Below, piece by piece: positions 26,369 to 35,139 of a stretch of 64,000 bases of DNA (positions are counted from its first letter, which is position 1; each line of letters opens with the position of its first letter). Made by a program: the position numbers and the translations under genes. The DNA is taken from contig NZ_JAHCDI010000004.1 in NCBI RefSeq assembly GCF_019697375.1, positions 4,575,324 through 4,639,323 of the forward strand, given 5' to 3'. This DNA comes from Micromonospora tarapacensis (GTDB taxonomy: Bacteria; Actinomycetota; Actinomycetes; Mycobacteriales; Micromonosporaceae). The notes beneath the pieces were generated by a model that made no database searches, was not told the origin of the DNA, and worked only from the letters and a program-made list of their open reading frames with translations.

Positions 26369-27193
26369 ATGCAGGCACGGTCGGCACTCTTCGACCTGTA
26401 CGGCGACCACCTCCGACCCCGGGGTGGCCGCGCACCAGTTGCCGCCCTGGTCAAGCTGCTGGCACCACTCGGGATCGCCCCGCCCGCGGTACGGACGGCG
26501 GTTTCCCGCATGGTGCGCCAAGGCTGGCTCGAACCGATCAAGTTGACCTCCGGACCGGGATATTCGATCACACCGAAGGCGGCCCGCCGGCTCGACGAGG
26601 CAGCTTCCCGGATCTACCGCACCGGCCGGGTCACCTGGGACGGACGCTTCGACCTGCTGGTGTTGGACGCACCGACCGCACGCCGGGACCGCCAACGACT
26701 CGCCGCCAACCTGCGCTACCTCGGCTACGGCACGATGGACGAGCAGACATGGGTGGCCACCCGCCCCGCCGAGGACGTCGATCTGCTGCTCAGCGAGGCC
26801 GGCGTGCACTTCGAGCGGTTCAGCGCCGCGCACGCCGCCGGCACACCGGGCGCGATGGGCCTGGTCCGCCGGGCCTGGGACCTCGCCGAGATCGGCCGGG
26901 CGTACGAGCGGTTCGTCGCCGAGCAGCGGACGCTACTGACCGGCGTCACCGCCCGCAGCGGCGACGAGGAGGCGTACGCGGCCCGGTTCCGGCTGGTGCA
27001 CGCGTGGCGTACCTTCCTCTTCCGGGACCCGCAGCTGCCACCGGCGCTGCTTCCCGAGCGCTGGCCCGGCACCGCCGCGGCCGGCTTCTTCGACCGCCAC
27101 GCGGCCCGGCTCCGGCCGGCCGCGGACCGGTACGTCGAGCAGTGCCTCGACGGTGGAAACCGGACAGTCCGACAGAAGGGTCGCCACCCGTGA
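26369..27193 (+). CDS. paaX: PaaX family transcriptional repressor
   Basis: A 274-residue regulator. The winged helix (ARSALFDLYGDHLRPRGG, LGIAPPAVRTAVSRMVRQGW) resembles PaaX-N. The central domain (WDGRFDLLVLDAPTARRDR, LRYLGYGTMDEQTWVATRP) and C-terminal helical domain (AARFRLVHAWRTFLFRDPQL) are all present. PaaX repressors sense phenylacetyl-CoA and control phenylacetate degradation. The enoyl-CoA hydratase directly downstream (GTGA overlap) supports that role, but the paa epoxidase genes are not in this window. Confidence 0.88.
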   Translation: MQARSALFDLYGDHLRPRGGRAPVAALVKLLAPLGIAPPAVRTAVSRMVRQGWLEPIKLTSGPGYSITPKAARRLDEAASRIYRTGRVTWDGRFDLLVLDAPTARRDRQRLAANLRYLGYGTMDEQTWVATRPAEDVDLLLSEAGVHFERFSAAHAAGTPGAMGLVRRAWDLAEIGRAYERFVAEQRTLLTGVTARSGDEEAYAARFRLVHAWRTFLFRDPQLPPALLPERWPGTAAAGFFDRHAARLRPAADRYVEQCLDGGNRTVRQKGRHP

Positions 27194-27981
27194 CCGAGCC
27201 GCTGCTCGTCGACCGCACCGACGCCGTCACCACGCTCACCCTGAACCGCCCGGCGGCGATGAACGCGCTCGACGTGGGGCTCAAGGAGGCGCTCCGGGAC
27301 GCCCTGGCCGAGCTGGAGTCCGACCGGACGTGCCGGGCGGTGGTGCTCGCCGGGGCCGGCGGGTCGTTCTGCGCCGGTCAGGACCTGCGCGAGCACGTGG
27401 GCACCCTCCAGGCGGGCCGCGGGAACCCGCTGGACACCGTCCAGGCGCACTACAACCCGATCGCCGCCGGGTTCGCCAGCCTGCCCAAGCCGGTGGTGGC
27501 CGCGGTGCGTGGCATGGCCGCCGGGGCGGGCGCCTCGCTGGCGTTCCTGGCCGACATCCGCATCGGCGGGCCGTCGACCAGCTTCCTGATGGCGTTCGCG
27601 AAGGTCGGGCTCGCCGCCGACACCGGCGCCTCCTGGACGCTGCCCCGGCTGGTCGGCCACGCCAAGGCCGTCGAGCTGCTGATGCTGGCCGAGCCGGTAC
27701 GCGCCGACGAGGCCTGCCGGCTGGGGCTGCTCAACCGGATGGCCGACGACGACGAGAAGGTGCTGCCCATCGCCCAGGAACTGGCCGCCCGGCTCGCCGC
27801 CGGCCCGACGGTGGCCTACGGGGCGATCAAGCGCCAGCTCTCCGTCGCCGACGCGGGCACCCTGGCCGACGCGCTGGCCGCCGAGGCACAGGCACAGGCG
27901 ATCTGCGGAGCGACCGCCGACCACCGTGCGGCCACCATGGCCTTCGTCGACAAGCAGAAGCCGGTCTTCGAGGGCCGCTGA
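27190..27981 (+). CDS. enoyl-CoA hydratase/isomerase (PaaG-like)
   Basis: A 263-residue crotonase. LTLNRPAAMNALDVGLKEAL, the oxyanion loop GAGGSFCAGQDLREHVG and the second region AAVRGMAAGAGASLAFLADI are clear. KVGLAADTGASWTLPRLVGHAKAV follows (given by its parts), with Asp in place of one of the hydratase glutamates, as in PaaG 1,2-epoxyphenylacetyl-CoA isomerase. Coupled to paaX, so phenylacetate catabolism is likely. Confidence 0.88.
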   Translation: MTEPLLVDRTDAVTTLTLNRPAAMNALDVGLKEALRDALAELESDRTCRAVVLAGAGGSFCAGQDLREHVGTLQAGRGNPLDTVQAHYNPIAAGFASLPKPVVAAVRGMAAGAGASLAFLADIRIGGPSTSFLMAFAKVGLAADTGASWTLPRLVGHAKAVELLMLAEPVRADEACRLGLLNRMADDDEKVLPIAQELAARLAAGPTVAYGAIKRQLSVADAGTLADALAAEAQAQAICGATADHRAATMAFVDKQKPVFEGR

Positions 27982-28018
27982 GCCGCCCCTGAGCGGACGC
28001 TGCCCGGCCGGAGGTAGG

Positions 28019-28645
28019 TCAGTCGTCGTCCTCTTCGGGATCCTGGTTCGCCTCGCCACCGAGCACGAACGCCTGCATGGCCAGCTCGTCGCCGGAGGGC
28101 GAGACGAACGCCGGCAGCTCCCGGGGGCCCAGCTCCTGCACGTAGGCCCAGAACAGGCGGACCGCCTCCGCCGGCGAGTCGGCCTCGATCGGCAGATCCA
28201 GGCTGACCAGCCAGTTGCGGCGCTGCGGCGCCGGGCCGAGCCGGTCGACCAGCTCGCGGAAGGTCACCGGGTCGAGGGCGGTGACCGGCCCGCCGAGGAC
28301 CAGGGCGTCGGCCGGCACCGGCTCGTCGAAGGCCCGTCGGGTGTATGCCACCACCAGTGCGTCGGGCGCCCGGTCCGACTGCGGGTCGTCCGGATCCTCC
28401 GGACGCCGGGCGGTCGGAGCCGCGACCCGGCCCAGGGCCACCAGACGCGGCGGCTCGTCGGCCAGCACCGCGACGTGATCACCGGGACGGGGCAGGACCG
28501 CGTCGCCCAGCCCGGTCAACTCCAGGGTGTCGTGGTGGACGAGCCGCTCGGCGTCGTACCGTCCGGCGGGCAGGAGCACAGCCCAGGTGCCCGTGCCGTC
28601 CGCGTGGCTCAGCCCGTTCGCCCGGTGCGCGGTGTCGGTCGTCAT
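28019..28645 (-). CDS. conserved actinobacterial hypothetical protein
   Basis: A 208-residue protein: TWAVLLPAGRYDAERLVHHD, DAVLPRPGDHVAVLADEPPR and ALVVAYTRRAFDEPV form a beta-rich N-terminal half. RRNWLVSLDLPIEADSPAEA and VRLFWAYVQELGPRELPAFV form the C-terminal half. The acidic tail QDPEEDDD ends it. The second half recalls EVE-like or small-molecule binding folds but no motif is decisive. It overlaps the functional neighbourhood of tag but no role can be assigned. Confidence 0.75.
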   Translation of the reverse strand: MTTDTAHRANGLSHADGTGTWAVLLPAGRYDAERLVHHDTLELTGLGDAVLPRPGDHVAVLADEPPRLVALGRVAAPTARRPEDPDDPQSDRAPDALVVAYTRRAFDEPVPADALVLGGPVTALDPVTFRELVDRLGPAPQRRNWLVSLDLPIEADSPAEAVRLFWAYVQELGPRELPAFVSPSGDELAMQAFVLGGEANQDPEEDDD

Positions 28646-28649
28646 GCCC

Positions 28650-29240
28650 TCATCCCATCACGCCCGCCCTCGACGTCACGACGTGGCAGCCCGTGAGATG
28701 GTCGTCGACCATGCCGGTCGCCTGCATCAACGCGTACGCGGTGGTCGGGCCGACGAAGCGGAAACCACGCTTCTTGAGCGCCTTGGCCATCGCCGTGGAG
28801 GCGTCGGTCACCGCCGGCACGGCGGCGAACGAGGTCGGGCGGGCGCGGCCGGGCGGCGGGGCGAAGGACCAGAGCAACGCCGACAGTCCTTCGGGCAGCT
28901 CCTGCGCCGCCCGGGCGTTGGCGACGGCCGCCTCGATCTTGGCCCGGTTGCGGACGATGCCCGCGTCGGCGAGCAGCCTGGTCACCTCCTCCTCGCCGTA
29001 GCCGGCCACCGTGTCGATCCGGAAGTCGGCGAAGGCCGCCCGGAACGCCGGCCGCTTGCGCAGGATGGTCAACCAGGACAGCCCGGACTGGAACGCCTCC
29101 AGCGTCATCCGCTCGTAGAGGGCATCGTCACCGCGCAGCGGGCGGCCCCATTCGGTGTCGTGGTAGACCGCGTAGTCGGGGGTGCTCGCTCCCCAGCCGC
29201 ACCGGGCCAGGCCGTCGGTGCCGATCACCAGTTCAGTCAC
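28650..29240 (-). CDS. tag: DNA-3-methyladenine glycosylase I
   Basis: A 196-residue base-excision repair enzyme that removes 3-methyladenine. RCGWGASTPDYAVYHDTEWG holds the N-terminal zinc cysteine and histidine; LYERMTLEAFQSGLSWLTIL and GIVRNRAKIEAAVANARAA are characteristic. GFRFVGPTTAYALMQATGMV and DDHLTGC carry the distal zinc ligands. The order tag, DivIVA protein, folP2 is also that of mycobacteria. Confidence 0.94.
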   Translation of the reverse strand: MTELVIGTDGLARCGWGASTPDYAVYHDTEWGRPLRGDDALYERMTLEAFQSGLSWLTILRKRPAFRAAFADFRIDTVAGYGEEEVTRLLADAGIVRNRAKIEAAVANARAAQELPEGLSALLWSFAPPPGRARPTSFAAVPAVTDASTAMAKALKKRGFRFVGPTTAYALMQATGMVDDHLTGCHVVTSRAGVMG

Positions 29241-29262
29241 GGATCCAGGCTAGGCGAGCGGG

Positions 29263-29760
29263 TCAGGGCAGGCGACCCTGCTCGACCTGGCGGGCGAACC
29301 TGCGCAGCGCCTGGGTCAGGCTGAACTTCGAGCCGGGCCAGAGCACCGGCCACGCCACCCGACCGGCCGTCCCTCCCGGCAGGTGGAACCACTCGTGCCA
29401 GACCACCTGGCTGCGGCCACTCTCCAGCGGGGTGCAGCGCAGCACACCCGGGCCGCGCAGCAGCGTGCCGCAGTGCACCACGCCGATCTCGTACGGCTCG
29501 TCCACCCGGACCACCCGCATCGTGTCCCGCAGCACCGCCGGGCCGAGCGTGGTGACCGCCTCGACCAGGCTGCCCTCGCCGCCGTCGCCCTCGACCACCC
29601 GCACGGTGGTGAACGGGATCCAGTCGGACTGCCGTTCCCAGGCCAGCAGGGCGGCGAAGACCTTCTCCGCGGGCGCGTTGACGATCACTGTGGCGGTGAC
29701 CTCACCGGCGCCGGGCTGAGCCGCCTCGCGAAGGTCGTCCGAGCCGTCCGGATCGCTCAC
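29263..29760 (-). CDS. SRPBCC family protein
   Basis: A 165-residue START-like (SRPBCC) fold protein: VTATVIVNAPAEKVFAALLA, WERQSDWIPFTTVRVVEGDG and RCTPLESGRSQVVWHEWFHL. The fold binds hydrophobic ligands; ligand unknown. Its GTG start overlaps the stop of the DivIVA-domain gene (GTGA), so both are on one transcript. Confidence 0.85.
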   Translation of the reverse strand: MSDPDGSDDLREAAQPGAGEVTATVIVNAPAEKVFAALLAWERQSDWIPFTTVRVVEGDGGEGSLVEAVTTLGPAVLRDTMRVVRVDEPYEIGVVHCGTLLRGPGVLRCTPLESGRSQVVWHEWFHLPGGTAGRVAWPVLWPGSKFSLTQALRRFARQVEQGRLP

Positions 29761-30362
29761 GCCGGCTCCGGTCGGGCAGCGGAACCGCGCGAATGGGCAG
29801 CCGGCTGCCCGGCGCCGGCCGGCTCCTCGCCGGAACCGGCACCACCGGGTGCGTCGTCAGCGGCATCGCCAGCGGCGGCCGTGGTGTCGGCGGCCGGTTC
29901 CGCGTCGCCCACCGGCGGCTGGGGCTCCGGCAACACGGTCACCGTCTCCCCGCCGGTACCGGTCGCCGCCGCGTCGGCCTCCCCGGCCGGCACCGCGGGT
30001 GAGGCCGAGGACTGCTCACGGGCCCGTCGCAGCGCGTCGGCCTCGGCCGTCCGCCCGTCCCGCAACGCGGCCACCTCCGCCTCCAGCACCCCGATCAGCT
30101 CGGTCTTGTAGCCGATGTCGTACGCCGCCCGGCGGATCGCCTGGTCGACCTGGGCCATCCGGTACCCACGTAGCGCCGTGTCGAACCGCACCTCGCCCAC
30201 GTCCGCCTCGCGCAGCGGCCGGTCGCCGGGCAGCGGCACCGCGCGCCCGTCCGCCTCGGCCGGCACCAGGCCGGGATCCCGACCGGTCACCAGGACCGTC
30301 ACGCCGAACACCACCGCCGCGACGGTGACCGCCACGACCAGCAGGAGCAGAAGCTGACCCAT
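29757..30362 (-). CDS. DivIVA domain-containing membrane protein (Rv1209-like)
   Basis: A 201-residue protein. MGQLLLLLVVAVTVAAVVFG is a membrane helix. The short DivIVA domain follows: DVGEVRFDTALRGYRMAQVD and IGYKTELIGVLEAEVAALRD. The C-terminal 90 residues are alanine/glycine/glutamate-rich and disordered. DivIVA domains recognise curved membrane or poles. Rv1209 has the same layout and stands between folP2/gpgS and tagA, as here. ATG 30362 is used because the membrane helix begins there. Confidence 0.85.
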   Translation of the reverse strand: MGQLLLLLVVAVTVAAVVFGVTVLVTGRDPGLVPAEADGRAVPLPGDRPLREADVGEVRFDTALRGYRMAQVDQAIRRAAYDIGYKTELIGVLEAEVAALRDGRTAEADALRRAREQSSASPAVPAGEADAAATGTGGETVTVLPEPQPPVGDAEPAADTTAAAGDAADDAPGGAGSGEEPAGAGQPAAHSRGSAARPEPA

Positions 30363-30507
30363 GGCACTGATCGTGGCACGCCGACGGGAACGTAGCGACC
30401 CCACCCGGCGCGCCGTACCGGGACAGGGCGCCCGGCCTGCGACGGGATAGCGTCACCGTGGCGGCGCCGTGATCGGCCGGCGGCGTACGAGCGATGAAGG
30501 AGGCGGC

Positions 30508-31377
30508 GTGGCCGGGGTGCTGCGGCTCGGCGGGCGGACGTTCGGTCCCCACAACCTGGTGGTGATGGCGATCGTCAACCGCACCCCGGACTCGTTCTTC
30601 GACCGGGGTGCGACGTACCGCGCGGACAGTGCGCTGCGGGCGGTGGAACGCGCGGTTGACGAGGGCGCGGAGATCGTCGACATCGGCGGGGTGAAGGCCG
30701 GACCGGGTGTCGACGTGGATGTCGCCGAGGAGATCCGCCGCACGGTGGACACCATCGCCGCCGTCCGGGCCGCCTTCCCGGAGGTGGTCATCTCGATCGA
30801 CACCTGGCGCGCCGAGGTCGCGGTGGAGGCCGTGGCGGCCGGCGCGGACCTGCTCAACGACACCTGGTCGGGGGCGGATCCGGCGTTGGCCCGGGTCGCC
30901 GCGCGGACCGGCGCCGGGCTGGTCTGCTCGCACGCGGGCGGGCTCAGCCCGCGGACCAGGCCACACCGGGCGGCCTTCGCCGACGTGGTCGCCGACGTCG
31001 TCACGACGGTGACCGGCCTCGCCGAACGCGCGGTGTCACTGGGCGTACGTCCCGACGGGATTCTCATCGACCCGGCGCACGACTTCGGCAAGAACACCCG
31101 CCACTCGCTGGAGATCACCCGGCGACTCGGTGAACTGGCCGCCACCGGCTGGCCGGTGCTGGTCGCCCTGTCGAACAAGGACTTCATCGGCGAGACGCTG
31201 GACCTGCCGGTCACCGAGCGGCTGGAGGGCACGCTCGCCGCGACGGCGGTCTCCGCCTGGCTGGGCGCCCGGGTCTTCCGGGCCCATCAGGTGCGCCCGA
31301 CCCGCCGCGTCCTGGACCTGGTCGCCGCCGTCCAGGGCCACCGCCCGCCGACCCTCAGCCGGCGTGGCCTCGCCTGA
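30508..31377 (+). CDS. folP2: dihydropteroate synthase-like protein (FolP2 type)
   Basis: A 289-residue TIM barrel. VMAIVNRTPDSFFDRGATY replaces the usual MGILNVTPDSFSDGG. GAEIVDIGGVKAGPGVDVDV replaces the canonical DVGGESTRPG. ISIDTWRAEVAVEAVAAGAD, LLNDTWSGADP and ILIDPAHDFGKNTRHSLEIT follow. These changes mark the FolP2 group, which in mycobacteria lacks dihydropteroate synthase activity. GTG 30508 follows GAAGGAGG. A gpgS gene, next to folP2 in mycobacteria, is absent here. The actual reaction is unknown. Confidence 0.85.
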   Translation: MAGVLRLGGRTFGPHNLVVMAIVNRTPDSFFDRGATYRADSALRAVERAVDEGAEIVDIGGVKAGPGVDVDVAEEIRRTVDTIAAVRAAFPEVVISIDTWRAEVAVEAVAAGADLLNDTWSGADPALARVAARTGAGLVCSHAGGLSPRTRPHRAAFADVVADVVTTVTGLAERAVSLGVRPDGILIDPAHDFGKNTRHSLEITRRLGELAATGWPVLVALSNKDFIGETLDLPVTERLEGTLAATAVSAWLGARVFRAHQVRPTRRVLDLVAAVQGHRPPTLSRRGLA

Positions 31378-31386
31378 GGCACGGGG

Positions 31387-31764
31387 TCAGGTCCAGGCGA
31401 GGATCCTGCGGCGCCAGGCGTAGAGCAGGCCGAGGGCGAGGACGGCGACGAAGACCGCCATCTCCACCACGGTGACCAGCCCGAAACCGGGCCGGTCGAA
31501 GACCACCGCCCAGGGGAAGAGGAACACCGCCTCGACCGCGAACAGCACGTAGAGGTAGGCGTAGACGTAGTACCGGATCTGCATCTGGGCCCAGTCGCCG
31601 CCGACCGGGTCGACGCCGCACTCGTAGCTGGCGCGCTTGCCCGGCGGGTCGGCCGGGCGGGCGGGACGCAGCACCCGGTTCGCCGCGAAGGCGACGACCA
31701 GGAATCCGACGCCGGCGAGCAGCAGCAACCCGAGCGTCGCGTACGAGCCCAGGTAACCGGTCAC
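31387..31764 (-). CDS. nuoA: NADH-quinone oxidoreductase subunit A (isolated copy)
   Basis: A 125-residue membrane protein with three helices. The NuoA signature is clear: RASYECGVDPVGGDWAQMQI and RYYVYAYLYVLFAVEAVFLF, then FPWAVVF. Complex I needs all subunits, but no other nuo gene is in the neighbourhood. In Streptomyces a partial second nuo cluster lies near korAB, so this may be a remnant or a moonlighting subunit. It is divergent from korA. Confidence 0.88.
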   Translation of the reverse strand: MTGYLGSYATLGLLLLAGVGFLVVAFAANRVLRPARPADPPGKRASYECGVDPVGGDWAQMQIRYYVYAYLYVLFAVEAVFLFPWAVVFDRPGFGLVTVVEMAVFVAVLALGLLYAWRRRILAWT

Positions 31765-32186
31765 GGTCGATCAGCCTACCGCCCCGCCGACCGCGGATCC
31801 GGCCGGACCGGCCGGGGCGATCGCCGCCGGAAGGGTCCGGAATGTGGTTCCGGTCCCCACCGGCCGGCGCGGTCCCGCGACAGGCCGCAGTGGCACGGTG
31901 CGGGACGGGCCGGTAGCGGCAGGTGGTGATCTGGATTACGGCGGGCCGGACGAAACCCCGCAACAGGCCCTATAAACCCTCACATTCCGATCCCAGTCGG
32001 CGGACCTCCGGGCCGGATGTGCCCCCGATCCGACGTAGGCTCTCGGTTGGGAAAGGACAGGCGGGCCGGACGCTCACGGACGGCCGGTGCAGCGGCACGT
32101 CAAGGAGGTCTCGTGGCCGGGCAAGGCGAGGTCACCATCCAGTTCAGCCGGCCGCGCCACGGCGCGCAGCGAAACGGGGTACGGCC
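31765..32186. promoter_or_regulatory. intergenic region between nuoA and korA
   Basis: About 420 bp without a convincing gene. It must hold the divergent promoters of nuoA and korAB. No defined operator could be picked out by eye. The ribosome site of korA is weak (GGGGTACGGCC before GTG 32187). Confidence 0.5.
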
Positions 32187-34034
32187 GTGACGAAGCAGAT
32201 CCGCCAACTGGAACGGGTGGTCATCCGCTTCGCCGGCGACTCCGGCGACGGCATGCAGCTCACCGGTGACCGGTTCACCTCCGAGACCGCGCAGCTGGGC
32301 AACGACATCTCCACGTTGCCCAACTTCCCGGCCGAGATCCGGGCCCCCGCCGGCACCCTGCCGGGCGTGTCGAGTTTCCAGGTGCACTTCGCCGACTACG
32401 ACATCCTCACCCCCGGCGACGCGCCGAACGTGCTGGTCGCGATGAACCCGGCGGCGCTCAAGGCCAACCTCGCCGACCTGCCCCGCGGCGCCGACATCAT
32501 CGTCAACACCGACGAGTTCACCCGGCGCAACCTGGCCAAGGTCGGCTACGCGAGCAGCCCGCTCGACGACGACACGCTCGCCGGGTACGCGGTGCACCCG
32601 GTCGCGCTGACCTCGATGACGATCGGCGCGCTGGCCGAGCTCGACGTCTCCAAGAAGGACGCCGAACGGGCCAAGAACATGTTCGCCCTCGGCCTGCTCA
32701 GCTGGATGTACTCCCGGCCGTACGAGTCGACCCTGCGGTTCCTGGAGCGCAAGTTCGCCAAGCGGCCCGAACTGGTCGCGGCGAACGTCGCCGCGTTCAA
32801 GGCCGGCTGGAACTTCGGCGAGACCACCGAGGACTTCGCCGTCCGCTACGAGGTGAAGCCGGCCAAGATGCCGCCGGGCACCTATCGCAACATCACCGGC
32901 AACGCCGCGCTGTCACTCGGCATCGTCGCCGCGGGTGTCCGTTCCGGTCTGCCGGTCTTTCTCGGCGCGTACCCGATCACCCCGGCCTCGGACATCCTGC
33001 ACGAGTTGAGCAAGCACAAGCGCTTCGGTGTCACCACCATGCAGGCCGAGGACGAGATCGCCGCGATCGGCGCGGCCCTGGGCGCCTCGTACGGCGGGGC
33101 GCTGGGCGTCACCACCACCAGCGGCCCGGGCGTGGCACTCAAGGGCGAGACCATCTCCCTCGCGGTGGCGCTGGAACTGCCGCTGCTGATCGTCGACGTG
33201 CAGCGGGCCGGGCCGTCCACCGGCATGCCGACCAAGACCGAGCAGGCCGACCTGAACATGGCGCTGTTCGGCCGGCACGGCGAGGCGCCGGTGGCGGTGA
33301 TCGCGCCGAAGTCGCCGTCGGACTGCTTCCACGCCGCACTGGAGGCGGCACGGATCGCGCTGACCTACCGCACGCCGGTGATCCTGCTGTCGGACAACTA
33401 CGTCGCCAACGGTTCCGAGCCGTGGCTGCTGCCCGAGGTGGACTCCCTGCCGGACCTGCGGGTCGAGTTCGCCACCCGGCCCAACGGCGACGACGGCACC
33501 ACCTTCCTGCCGTATCTGCGCGACCCGAAGACCCTGGCGCGGCCGTGGGCCGTCCCGGGCACCGCCGGTCTGGAACACCGCATCGGTGGGCTGGAGAAGG
33601 CCGACAAGACCGGTGACATCTCGTACGAGCCGGCGAACCACGACTACATGGTGCGTACCCGGGCCGCCCGGATCGAGACGATTCCGGTGCCGGACATCGA
33701 GGTGGAGGACCCGGACGGCGACGCCCGGGTGCTGGTGCTCGGCTGGGGCTCGACGTACGGCCCGATCGGTGCCGCCTGCCGCGCCCTGCGCCAGCGCGGG
33801 CTGTCGATCGCACAGGCGCACCTGCGGCATCTCTCGCCGCTGCCGGCCAACCTGGGTGCGGTGCTGCGCTCCTACGACCGGGTGGTCATTCCCGAGATGA
33901 ACCTCGGCCAGCTCGCCCACGTGATCCGGGCCCGCTACCTGGTCGACGCGATCGGCTACAACCAGGTCCGTGGCCTGCCGTTCACGGCCGCCGAGCTGGA
34001 GACGACGCTGGAAGAGGTGCTGAAGAATGTCTGA
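32187..34034 (+). CDS. korA: 2-oxoglutarate:ferredoxin oxidoreductase, alpha subunit
   Basis: A 615-residue fused gamma-alpha subunit. RVVIRFAGDSGDGMQLTGDR opens the gamma domain. The pyrimidine-binding domain begins near residue 240: ITGNAALSLGIVAAGVRSGL, FLGAYPITPASDILHELSKH, TTMQAEDEIAAIGAALGASY and TTTSGPGVALKGETISLAVA. With KorB it oxidatively decarboxylates 2-oxoglutarate to succinyl-CoA and reduces ferredoxin. KorB starts 8 bp before its stop. This route can replace the 2-oxoglutarate dehydrogenase complex. Confidence 0.94.
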   Translation: MTKQIRQLERVVIRFAGDSGDGMQLTGDRFTSETAQLGNDISTLPNFPAEIRAPAGTLPGVSSFQVHFADYDILTPGDAPNVLVAMNPAALKANLADLPRGADIIVNTDEFTRRNLAKVGYASSPLDDDTLAGYAVHPVALTSMTIGALAELDVSKKDAERAKNMFALGLLSWMYSRPYESTLRFLERKFAKRPELVAANVAAFKAGWNFGETTEDFAVRYEVKPAKMPPGTYRNITGNAALSLGIVAAGVRSGLPVFLGAYPITPASDILHELSKHKRFGVTTMQAEDEIAAIGAALGASYGGALGVTTTSGPGVALKGETISLAVALELPLLIVDVQRAGPSTGMPTKTEQADLNMALFGRHGEAPVAVIAPKSPSDCFHAALEAARIALTYRTPVILLSDNYVANGSEPWLLPEVDSLPDLRVEFATRPNGDDGTTFLPYLRDPKTLARPWAVPGTAGLEHRIGGLEKADKTGDISYEPANHDYMVRTRAARIETIPVPDIEVEDPDGDARVLVLGWGSTYGPIGAACRALRQRGLSIAQAHLRHLSPLPANLGAVLRSYDRVVIPEMNLGQLAHVIRARYLVDAIGYNQVRGLPFTAAELETTLEEVLKNV

Positions 34035-35064
34035 GCCCGTCGCCCTCAAGCTCACCATGAAGGACTTCAAGTCCGACCAGGAGGTGCGCTGGTGCCCCGG
34101 CTGCGGTGACTACGCGATCCTCGCCGCCGTCCAGCAGTTCATGCCGGAGTTGAACATCCCCCGGGAGAACACCGTCTTCATCTCGGGCATCGGCTGCTCG
34201 TCGCGCTTCCCGTACTACATGAACACCTACGGGATGCACTCCATCCACGGGCGGGCCCCGGCGATCGCCACCGGCCTGTCGGTCTCCCGCCCGGACCTGT
34301 CGGTCTGGGTGGTGACCGGCGACGGCGACGCGCTCTCCATCGGCGGCAACCACCTGATCCACGCGCTGCGCCGCAACGTCAACCTCAAGATCCTGCTGTT
34401 CAACAACCGGATCTACGGCCTGACCAAGGGCCAGTACAGCCCGACCTCCGAGGTCGGAAAGATCACGAAGTCGACGCCGCTCGGTTCGGCCGACGCGCCG
34501 TTCAACCCGCTGTCCCTGGCGCTCGGCGCGGAGGCCACCTTCGTCGGCCGGACCATCGACTCCGACCGCAAGCACCTCCAGTCGGTGCTGCGCGCCGCGG
34601 CGGAGCACGAGGGTTCGGCCTTCGTGGAGATCTACCAGAACTGCAACATCTTCAACGACGGGGCGTTCGAGCAGCTCAAGGATCCAGGCACCCGGGACGA
34701 CCACCTGATCCGGCTGGAGCACGGCCAGCCGATCACCTTCGGCTCCGACGGCCAGTTCTGCGTCGTACACCCGCCGGGCGGCTTCGGCCTGGAGGTACGC
34801 GAAACCGCGTCCACGCCGGCCGCGGAGATCGTCGTGCACGACGCCACGGTCGCCGATCCGGCGTACGCGTTCGCGCTGTCCCGGCTGCCCGGGTTCGACC
34901 TGCGCAACACACCGATCGGCGTCTTCCGCTCGGTGCGTCGCCCCTCCTACGACAGCGTGGTGCAGGGGCAGTTGAGCGAGGCCAGGGCCAGCGTCACCGA
35001 GACACCGGAGCAGCAGCTCGCCGGCCTGCTGGGCAGCGGCGACACCTGGACCATCGTCGGCTGA
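34027..35064 (+). CDS. korB: 2-oxoglutarate:ferredoxin oxidoreductase, beta subunit
   Basis: A 345-residue thiamine diphosphate subunit. RWCPGCGDYAILAAVQQFMP and FISGIGCSSRFPYYMNTYGM hold cluster/ThDP-binding parts. The ThDP motif GDGDALSIGGNHLIHALRRN and LFNNRIYGLTKGQYSPTS follow. Overlap of 8 bp with korA shows translational coupling. A perfect 15-bp hairpin ends the operon. Confidence 0.94.
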   Translation: MSEPVALKLTMKDFKSDQEVRWCPGCGDYAILAAVQQFMPELNIPRENTVFISGIGCSSRFPYYMNTYGMHSIHGRAPAIATGLSVSRPDLSVWVVTGDGDALSIGGNHLIHALRRNVNLKILLFNNRIYGLTKGQYSPTSEVGKITKSTPLGSADAPFNPLSLALGAEATFVGRTIDSDRKHLQSVLRAAAEHEGSAFVEIYQNCNIFNDGAFEQLKDPGTRDDHLIRLEHGQPITFGSDGQFCVVHPPGGFGLEVRETASTPAAEIVVHDATVADPAYAFALSRLPGFDLRNTPIGVFRSVRRPSYDSVVQGQLSEARASVTETPEQQLAGLLGSGDTWTIVG

Positions 35065-35089
35065 CCGGCAGTTCCGTCCGCGCCGACGA

Positions 35090-35122
35090 GAGGGCGGGCC
35101 GTCCAACGGACGGCCCGCCCTC
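35090..35122. terminator. bidirectional terminator between korB and azoR
   Basis: Perfect 15-bp stem GAGGGCGGGCCGTCC with its complement, loop AAC, between convergent genes, 25 bp after korB and 18 bp after the azoR stop. Confidence 0.85.
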
Positions 35123-35139
35123 GTCGTGTCGGGTGACGG

